Assembly (NCBI GenBank): GCA_947184155.2
Contig: CAMXCT020000509.1
Coordinates: 149,501 to 213,500 of the forward strand
DNA length: 64,000 nucleotides
Reading direction: 5' to 3'
Source of the DNA: Cladocopium goreaui
Taxonomy: Eukaryota > Sar > Dinophyceae > Suessiales > Symbiodiniaceae
Below the pieces are notes generated by a model. That model worked only from the letters and a program-made list of their open reading frames with translations, was not told where the DNA came from and ran no database searches. Shown here piece by piece: positions 57,193-64,000 of the stretch. Numbering within the stretch: position 1 is the stretch's first letter; each line of letters begins with the position of its first letter. Made by a program: the position numbers and the translations under genes.

Positions 57193-57449
57193 TGAGTTTC
57201 TCCTGAGAAACTCTCTCTTATTTGCACACGCAACTCTGTTTGAGCAAAACAATTTCAAATTGAAGTTTGCAATTTTTCAAAGAAACAATTTGTCAAACCT
57301 CTGTTTTGCTCATGCGCATGTGGTGTGTCTTTTTCAACGTGTGTAATTTTAAGTTTGGATGAATTTTATGTTTCGCCCGTAACATCGTCCATCAAGGGTT
57401 GGGTGGGAGGGTTTGCCCCTCTTCTTGAAGAAAATTTTTCTTCTTTCAG
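57193..57449 (+). other. GT...AG-bounded module joined to copia-B RNase H
   Basis: Begins TGTGAGTTTCTCCTGAGAAA and ends TTTTTCTTCTTTCAG before GGGGGG. A related sequence (TGTGAGTTTCTCTCTGAGAA ... TCTTTCCCTCCCAG) lies on the minus strand inside the 163-bp terminal-repeat unit. Shared blocks include TTTGCAC(A/C)(C/T)GCAAC near the start and CAAGGGTNGGNGGGAGGGNT near the end. It may be a mobile intron, an LTR internal fragment or a leader with a splice acceptor for the next gene. Confidence 0.5.
57435..57449 (+). promoter_or_regulatory. Splice acceptor before the tyrosine recombinase gene
   Basis: TTTTTCTTCTTTCAG is a strong pyrimidine tract plus AG, 29 bases before the preferred ATG at 57478. 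In dinoflagellates such sites can accept the spliced leader. Trans- or cis-use cannot be told from the sequence. Confidence 0.5.
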
Positions 57450-57477
57450 GGGGGGCGTCCGATGTGCTGTTAGTTCC

Positions 57478-59571
57478 ATGGGAGAGGCTGCAAACGGCCA
57501 TACACTGGAGACAGACAGTCATTCAACAGGTTTTGGGGACTTTGTTAGTTTCACTGATGACTTGCAAACCCTTCAGCAGAGTCTTGAGACTAGTGCTTGC
57601 AATCATGACGGAGGAGACGTCGGTGACCTGTTTGTTAAGGGAGAGCCCGGGATTGCTGATGATACTTCTGGGATTAGTCCCACTACATTTGCAGACGATG
57701 ACATCGACAAACATGATGCTCTTCAACCTGTTCAGTCTGAAAGGTTTGATTTGTTGCCAACAGGTGTTACAACAACGTCTTTCAGTTTCGATGCTGCCTT
57801 GAATGTTGCTTTTAATTCTGCAGACGCTGATCAACCAAAACAAATCTGGGAAACAGGTATTTGGAAACACATTTTTGGAAGCGATGACTCTGTTTTGGAC
57901 TTCGATGTGTGGGGACCTCCATTGACAAGGCCGACACCAGTGCTGTGGGGTGTGGACAGTCATGTTTTGGAGGCTGAGACAGAGCTTTCAAAGAAACGAG
58001 TACATGCTCACAGCTGCACGTACATGGATGTTGTTTCTTTCAAACCTGACATACCATGGCAAGATCAGAGGGAGGCAGACTTGCAACGAGGGATCAAGCT
58101 TTGGATTGCAGTTACAAGCAGATGGAGTGATGAGTGCACTCTCACTGTGAGACTGGGAGAAATGAGGACAGAAGAAGAGGTATTCACTATGTTTGCTCAT
58201 GTGTTTTCAGGAAGAGCTCCAGTCACAATCCGGAAACGTGGCGCTGCAATTCTCAGGCTCTGTGACCATCTGGAACAGGACGCCTTGGAACCTTTCCCAA
58301 TGAAAGAGATCACTTTCTACAGGTTTCTTTGCAGAGAAGAGTCCATGGGAGCTCCTGCCAGTAGGTTGAAGGGCATGATTCAGGCTGTAGCGTTTTGCAG
58401 GCACGTGCTGGATGTGGTGGAGTTGCAATGCATTTTGGACAGCAAGAGATGCAGTGGAATCGCAAGAGAGTCATGTCCAAAAGAAAGGAAGCAAGCCAGC
58501 CCGTTGACTGTGAATGAGCTGAACAAGCTGCATGAGATGGTGGACAACAGTTCAGATCTTTGGGACGCTGTGTTTGCCGGGGCAGCTTTATTGTGTTGCT
58601 ACTGCAGGGGCAGATGGGGAGACCTGATGAGAAGTGAAAAAGCCTTCGTTGACTGCGACGAGGAAGGCAAGCCTGCCTACCTCGAAACGAGGACAGGGAG
58701 GCACAAGACGATGAGCTCACAGATGCACAGACACCAGTTCTTGCCGATGGTGGCGCCTGCAAAAGGCGTACATGGTGGAGATTGGGTCAGCCCTTGGATG
58801 CAAAGGAGGCGTGAGCTTGGGCTGAAGCTCCCACCACAAGGGCTCATCATGCCGGCGCCGGACAGGGACGGTGGGGCTTCGCAGAGGCCGCTGGAATCGG
58901 GTGAATGCGGCAAGTGGCTACGACGTTTGCTGGACATTGGCATGGCCGAACCCGCAGACCCAGACAGAAGAGTCAGCAGCCACAGCCTCAAATGTACGAT
59001 GCTGTCATTTGCCGCAAAGCGTGGGTTGTCGGTTCCTGATCGGTTGATGCTAGGATACCATTCATCCCAAATGCACATGGCCATGGTGTACTCTAGAGAC
59101 GGTGCAGCAGCAAGCCTTCTGTTGCTTGAGCAGTTGATTGATGACATTGCCAGAGGGAAATTCAAACCTGACTGCACGAGAAGTGGCAGAATTGTCGAAT
59201 CACCTTGCGATGCGCCTGCACCTCAGAATGACCAAGTCAAGGTAGAGATGATCATGTCATCAGATGAAGAGCAGTGCGGTCAGTTGGATGAGTCTGATTC
59301 TTCAGGCAGTACGTCCGACTCAGGGTCATCTTCAGGTGACATACCAGAGGACCACAAGCTGAACAAGGTCTTCACACCGCCGCAGCCTCCAGAGGGTTTC
59401 CAACGGTGGCAACATACAAAATTGAAGACAATGCATTTGACAGAACCTGGATACGTCAGGGTCTTTGTCTGTGGTAGGGCCGTAGGAGCTTTTCACCGCC
59501 AGATCAGTCAGGACCCAAGGTTTGACTCACCAGTGTGTTGGGCATGTTTCAACAAGGCCAACAAAAGTTGA
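57478..59571 (+). CDS. Tyrosine recombinase (DIRS/Crypton type)
   Basis: 697 codons from ATG 57478 (MGEAANGHTLETDSHSTGFG), chosen because it follows the acceptor; the frame is open upstream to 57325. The N-terminal third is acidic and unrecognised. The middle is helical (LTVRLGEMRTEEEVFTMFAH), as in a core-binding domain. The catalytic domain shows CRGRWGDL with Arg379, HSLK with His502 and Lys505, LGYHSS with His528 and MVYSRD with Tyr538: the R...HxxR/K...H...Y set with normal spacing, but Lys instead of Arg in HxxR. A Ser/Asp-rich linker and a C-terminal part with CWAC follow. It breaks and rejoins DNA through a 3'-phosphotyrosine. It may belong to DIRS-2, to an older DIRS copy whose 5' part is lost, or to a Crypton. 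Confidence 0.82.
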   Translation: MGEAANGHTLETDSHSTGFGDFVSFTDDLQTLQQSLETSACNHDGGDVGDLFVKGEPGIADDTSGISPTTFADDDIDKHDALQPVQSERFDLLPTGVTTTSFSFDAALNVAFNSADADQPKQIWETGIWKHIFGSDDSVLDFDVWGPPLTRPTPVLWGVDSHVLEAETELSKKRVHAHSCTYMDVVSFKPDIPWQDQREADLQRGIKLWIAVTSRWSDECTLTVRLGEMRTEEEVFTMFAHVFSGRAPVTIRKRGAAILRLCDHLEQDALEPFPMKEITFYRFLCREESMGAPASRLKGMIQAVAFCRHVLDVVELQCILDSKRCSGIARESCPKERKQASPLTVNELNKLHEMVDNSSDLWDAVFAGAALLCCYCRGRWGDLMRSEKAFVDCDEEGKPAYLETRTGRHKTMSSQMHRHQFLPMVAPAKGVHGGDWVSPWMQRRRELGLKLPPQGLIMPAPDRDGGASQRPLESGECGKWLRRLLDIGMAEPADPDRRVSSHSLKCTMLSFAAKRGLSVPDRLMLGYHSSQMHMAMVYSRDGAAASLLLLEQLIDDIARGKFKPDCTRSGRIVESPCDAPAPQNDQVKVEMIMSSDEEQCGQLDESDSSGSTSDSGSSSGDIPEDHKLNKVFTPPQPPEGFQRWQHTKLKTMHLTEPGYVRVFVCGRAVGAFHRQISQDPRFDSPVCWACFNKANKS

Positions 59572-60734
59572 ACCTGATGCCATACTGCAAGGGTTGAAGT
59601 CCAAACCGACATGTCTGCCATGTGTTGTTTGTTCTTTCGCATGTCGTGTTCAGACATCATTTCAAATTCCTCCTGGTGCAGTTTCCAGATTTTTGCTTCC
59701 ATTCATTTTTTTGTGAGCCTCGTTGGAACACGTTGCGTTGCTGCCTGAAGCTCAGAGGTAGTTCATTGCAGAACGTTCGAATTCCAATGTCATTGAATTT
59801 GAATTGAGTGCTCATAACATTCTGTTTCTTGTGACTCCTTGACAGTTGCGGTTGATACACACACCACTGCCTGTTGAGTGCAAAGCAACGTGACTGGAGA
59901 TGACAAACTGGGCCGGGCACGTGAGCGTCCGCACCTTTGAAACATTTTCAGGGATGACACGTGCTCAGCCATTCTTCATTTTCACCAGGTTTTGCATAGG
60001 CGATGTCAGGTGTGGAGTCAGCATTGACAGTCAAAACTGAATTCGATTTCAACTTTTTCACCGTGATTCAATCACCAGTTTGATTTCTTGTTTTGTTGAG
60101 TGTCGATTTCAATCATGTATCAAATGCTTGGCAGACCACACTCGTGCCACAATGCAGATCGACGTCAACATAGGCGCCACTCAAGGTCAGTGCAGACGGT
60201 TTCAAATTTCAACATGTGATGCAAGATGTCTTGAGTTTTAGTCAAGTCATTTTGTGCCAATGTGGCTGCACTGATGTGGGGTGGTAGCACAGAATGTTAA
60301 TCAGACATTCGTGATGCACGCTTCGTCACGAGACTTCAGACACAGAGTGAGTCCAAAACACGCCGCATCAGTTGTGGGTGGACCGCATGTGTGGATGTCA
60401 CTTGCATTTTTGGAACATTTCAGAGTTGTTGTGACACGACATGGATCCAACCAGAGCAACGTGTCCAACACATGAATTTTTTGTTGTGTGCGTGGAGAGG
60501 CTCAGCTGTTAAGGGTGACAACCTGTAGTGGGCCGAACACGACATGACTGAGTTCAGTGAAAGAGGGGAGCTGATGAAACTTTGTCACACCCTGCCACAA
60601 CTCAAACGATTTTTTCTTTCATAGGATGTGCATGAGTTTTCAGGAAGACTTCAACTTCACGTCATGGCATACATCAGTAAGCGCATGTTTCAACACAAGG
60701 GTTGCTTTCACTCGAGTAGTTTTCGCTCGGAAGC
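59572..60734 (+). other. No gene seen; leader of DIRS-2
   Basis: 1,160 bases between the recombinase stop and DIRS-2 gag. T-rich with CAACTTT/TTTCAAC words and no long frame. The DIRS-2 5' terminal repeat should lie here, but I could not define it. Confidence 0.5.
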
Positions 60735-61958
60735 ATGGCACTGGTTGAAAGCAATGCGGCCTTCATTCAAAGATGCAACGAGATAGATCAGACGGGCAAC
60801 TTTGGAAATGCCCTGGGTGTTCAAAACATCACCACGTTCAGCGGCATGGCTTTCTCATTAGGGACGCCACAGGCGCCGCCTTCGGACCAACAGTTCAACA
60901 CGTTGGCACAGGCAGTCTTTGGAGCAGGAGTGACGTTGGGCCAGACTGCAATGCTGAGGAGACTGCATTTTGAGTCGACCACATTGATGATTGCTTCGGT
61001 CAAACAGAAGGTGGACAGTGAGGCGGCTGACAAGGCCGACATGGTGAAGCGCATCCCGATTGCGGAGAAGCGGTACAGGCAGGAGCAGCAGGAGAGAAGA
61101 CTTGCTGGTATCAAAATTACAGGTGAGTTAGAGCCCAGCCACCAATTGCTGGATTTGGCCAACAGTATTCTGGAAACAGGCGCTTTGGTTTGGATTGCGC
61201 CGAGCCGATGCACGAAGAGATCGGATGAGGTGCAGATGGCCATCAAGGAGAGACCTTCGGCTGTGCAAGTCGAAAATCATCAACTTCGAGTGGCACAGCT
61301 GGCAGAAGATTTCAAGGCTGACCACGGCAGTGAGATCAAGCTACAGTGGTGCTGGCAAAGGCGAGGACTTGCAATGGACCAATGCAGGTTGTTGTCATGG
61401 GAGATCCATGACGCTTGGGTGCACCAGCTCTTCCGCACCCTGAGCCAAGCAGCACCACCTGGCTTCCAGCAAGTCAAGGTGGAACAACTTGTGCGGGCAG
61501 ACCGCGAACTTTGGACGTTGCTTGCACAAGACGTCAAAGGGAGCCTTAAGCCTACTCCCGCAGGAGACATACCTTTGGATGCCATGGTTAGCAAGCTGTG
61601 CCAAGACCCAAGGATCACCATGTTCTTGCTACCTACTACGGCTGCAGCAAGGGCGGCTGACAAGGAGGTGGTGACAAAGAAGGCCTCACCAGGAGCTCCG
61701 GTACAAGCAGCAGCAAAGAGCACAAACAAACGCAGGAAGACCAGGGCGGAGAAGAGCTGCCCAGATGAGCTGCGCAAGTACAATTTGAAATGCGAGCATG
61801 GTCCAGTTTGTTGGGCATACAACATGAAGACAGGGTGCAAGAACACTACATCTGGGAAGCCATCCAGGTGTGCAAAAGGCTACCACGTATGTGCTCACTG
61901 TCACAAGCCTGGGCATTCGGTGGTGGTATGCCGTGGGCTGGCAAAGGATGGGGCTTGA
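60735..61958 (+). CDS. gag: DIRS-2 gag-like protein
   Basis: 407 codons from ATG 60735 (MALVESNAAFIQRCNEIDQT). The first half is helical with a charged stretch (VDSEAADKADMVKRIPIAEK). The end has a Cys/His-rich segment from CEHGPVCWAYNMKTGCK into a CCHC knuckle CAHCHKPGHSVVVC near residues 385-398. It ends CRGLAKDGA-TGA. The same tail (CRGLAKSDGA-TGA) is kept in DIRS-1. The next codon, CAA, continues the open pol frame without a shift. A nucleic-acid-binding capsid role is inferred from the position and the knuckle. Confidence 0.8.
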   Translation: MALVESNAAFIQRCNEIDQTGNFGNALGVQNITTFSGMAFSLGTPQAPPSDQQFNTLAQAVFGAGVTLGQTAMLRRLHFESTTLMIASVKQKVDSEAADKADMVKRIPIAEKRYRQEQQERRLAGIKITGELEPSHQLLDLANSILETGALVWIAPSRCTKRSDEVQMAIKERPSAVQVENHQLRVAQLAEDFKADHGSEIKLQWCWQRRGLAMDQCRLLSWEIHDAWVHQLFRTLSQAAPPGFQQVKVEQLVRADRELWTLLAQDVKGSLKPTPAGDIPLDAMVSKLCQDPRITMFLLPTTAAARAADKEVVTKKASPGAPVQAAAKSTNKRRKTRAEKSCPDELRKYNLKCEHGPVCWAYNMKTGCKNTTSGKPSRCAKGYHVCAHCHKPGHSVVVCRGLAKDGA

Positions 61959-64000
61959 CAAGTCACACCCACTGAGGCCACTTTGGCTTCAGGTGGGAAA
62001 CGCAAAGCGGTTTCACAGGAGTTGCAATCGAATATCGATGCAAGGCCATGCAAAAAAGGTGCAAGGAGCGAACATGTTCAAGACAGTTTACAATTTGCAC
62101 CAAAAACTCCACAAGACGTGGAGCCGGACGTCAACTCAAAGAGTTTGAGGCCGAGAGAATTTACAATGCAATATGGGTCCAAGTTTGAGGGGAAGTTGCT
62201 CCACGATCTCATTTTTGTGGAAATATGTGCAGGCAGTGCAAGACTGACCAAGGCTGCCCGAGATGCTGGTTTCAATGGAATAGCAGTTGATCACACGCAC
62301 CAAAGATCTTGTGGTATCGACATCTGCATTTTTGAACTTGAAGATCAGGATCAGGTGAACGACCTGTGCCAATTTTTGGAAGCTAAAGCTGACAGCATCG
62401 CTGCGGTGTGGATTGCACCTTCTTGTGGCACTGCAAGCAAGGCGCGTGAAAGACGCCTGCCACAACTTCAAAGGCTTGGCATTGCAGTGCCTATTCCTTT
62501 GAGGTCATTAGACCAGCCGGATCAACTGGATGGACTGGCCGGTACAGACAAGCTGAAAGTGGAAAAGGCGAACTTGCTTTACAGTGCAGTGGAGCAGATC
62601 ACTCGCACAACGTGCAGGGCAAACATCTTCACGGGCATCGAAAACCCAGGCAACAGCCACTACTGGGGCACAACGCCTATGGTGAGCATCATGGAGGAAT
62701 TTGGACGCAAGTTTGTAACTTTTCACAACTGCAGCCATGGAGGGTCCAGAAACAAGCTGACTTCAATCTGGGTAAATGACGATTGGCTGGATGCGCTGGA
62801 AGCGAGATGTGACCATTCTCACAGTCACAAATCTTGGAAAGTCACGGTGGGAAAAAATTCAGTTCACTTTCCCACGTCAGAAGAGGCGGCATATCCACAT
62901 ATACTTTGTCAGCGCATCATCGAGTGCATCAAACAACAGGTGCTGCAGCGAGGGGCCATGGAATCTACAACACTGGAAGAGCAAGTGCAACAACCGGACG
63001 CAGATGTGGCAGGACGCATAGCATTGGGATCCTTGCCACGCGGAGCAAAACTTCGCCCACTGGTGGCTGAATTTGGCCGTTTTGTTGCTGTAGTGGTGCC
63101 TTCACAAACGCCTGAGGCAATGGACACCTTCATGGCATCCCTTCCAAAAGGGTCAAAAATCACTGCACGACAACTGCGGAAGAGGGGCGAAGTGCGGGTC
63201 GTGGAGGAAGAGTGCAAATTTCTCCCTGGTGTGGAACATTTGCATAATGATGATATGGTTGAACTTTGTTGGGTAGGTATTCCCAGCACACCTGCAGACT
63301 TCGTCAACAGAGCTTACAAAGCTGGCCACCCCCGGGGTCTTGACGTACATGTTGACGAGGCCATGAAAAACGTGGTCAAGCTGAACCTGTTGGACCCACC
63401 TTTTGTCTTGGCCAAGAAGAGGGTTCAATTTTTGAAAAGGTGGACTGCAAGAGCCAAAGAGCTTGCAGAGGCTGAAGAAAAGCTCAGAGCACAGATGCCC
63501 GAACATGTCAGGTGCGTTGTGGGACAAAAGAGACTTGTTTTGCTTGGTGAAATGTTAGCTGACCTAGGGTACCCTGATGACAAACTCGTCAGCGACATAG
63601 CAGCTGGGTTTCGTTTGAGTGGTTACATGACACGTTCAAATGTTTTCAGAGCAAAGTCAAAAAGACCGCCGATGTCCATGGACACACTCAAGAAGTTGGG
63701 CAAGTCGTTTAACTCAAAAAGTTTTGCGTCGCTGAAAAAACGTCAAGAGACCGACCTTGAGGAGGCAACATGGAGTGAGACGCAGGCTGAGCTTGCGAAA
63801 GGATGGATCTTTTTGGATGAAGAGGGTGCGGTAGGAGAAAAATTTGTTGGCAAACGTTTTGGCATCCGTCAGGGGCCGAAGATAAGGGTCATTGATGACT
63901 GCACATGTTGTGGCCTCAACCTGACGGTCGGGCTTCACGAGAAGTTCAAGCTGCATTCAGTGGATTTTCTTGCGGCAATGTTGGGGTGCGCCTTGAAGTC
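61959..64000 (+). CDS. pol: DIRS-2 pol: methyltransferase-like domain then RT region (runs off the window)
   Basis: No stop in 680 codons from the gag TGA to the window end, in the gag frame. Order: variable linker (ASGGKRKAVSQELQ); methyltransferase-like domain at about 62215-62790 with VEICAGSARLTKAARDAG (motif I-like), APSCGTASKARERRL (Cys as in motif IV) and GIENPGNSHYW (motif VI-like); a conserved region of unknown role (GRIALGSLPRG, YKAGHPRGLDVHVDEA, RLSGYMTRSNVFRAKSKRPP); and the start of RT (WIFLDEEGAVGEKFVGKRFG, VIDDCTCCGLNLTVGLHEKF). DIRS-1 aligns throughout and shows that RT and RNase H should follow. An internal Met at 62166 is possible, but the linker before it is open. Confidence 0.85.

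Noticed and set aside
57450..57802. Splicing of 57193-57449 to restore the end of copia-B RNase H
   Set aside because: The phase that joins does continue open (WGASDVLLVPW) but lacks the usual NPAD/TKPL end, so RNase H is not restored.

Overview
The window looks like dinoflagellate nuclear DNA, probably from a Symbiodiniaceae-type genome. I infer this from three things: a host gene whose introns start with GC or GA about as often as GT and end in AG before a G; Ty1/copia and DIRS-type retroelements that fill much of the sequence; and dense, unrelated minisatellite arrays. No rRNA, tRNA, CRISPR or bacterial-style operon was recognised.

Layout. 1-668: flank with a short decayed reading frame. 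669-10355: a complete Ty1/copia element (copia-A, + strand) with 167-bp LTRs that differ at one base, a 5-bp target duplication, a half-tRNA-type primer site and a polypurine tract. Its gag/pol is broken by stops and frameshifts, and pol contains a cytosine-methyltransferase-like segment. 10361-14163: flank, a 76-bp minisatellite and a 189-bp repeat with a perfect palindrome. 14164-33323 (- strand): one long host gene encoding SBBP-type beta-propeller repeats followed by a Ser/Thr-rich tail. I traced 14 exons whose phases agree at every junction. The long simple and satellite arrays between 14.8 and 33.1 kb lie in its introns.

33.3-64 kb is mostly nested transposon debris: a copia 3' fragment (copia-C, -), a 163-bp terminal-repeat unit, a decayed DIRS-like element (DIRS-1, -), an LTR fragment fused to DIRS-1 gag, a two-ORF unit (-) of unknown nature, a nearly complete copia (copia-B, +; 49145-57192) truncated in RNase H, a tyrosine recombinase gene (57478-59571), and an apparently intact DIRS-like element (DIRS-2, +; 60735 to beyond the window) whose gag and methyltransferase-like/RT reading frames are in phase and separated by a single UGA.

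The points most worth follow-up are the methyltransferase-like domains in two unrelated retroelement classes, the conserved in-frame UGA of the DIRS elements, the two primer-site types of the copia elements, the GT...AG-bounded module shared by two retroelement junctions, and the propeller gene with its array-filled introns. Functional statements rest on motif recognition by eye; no database search was run.
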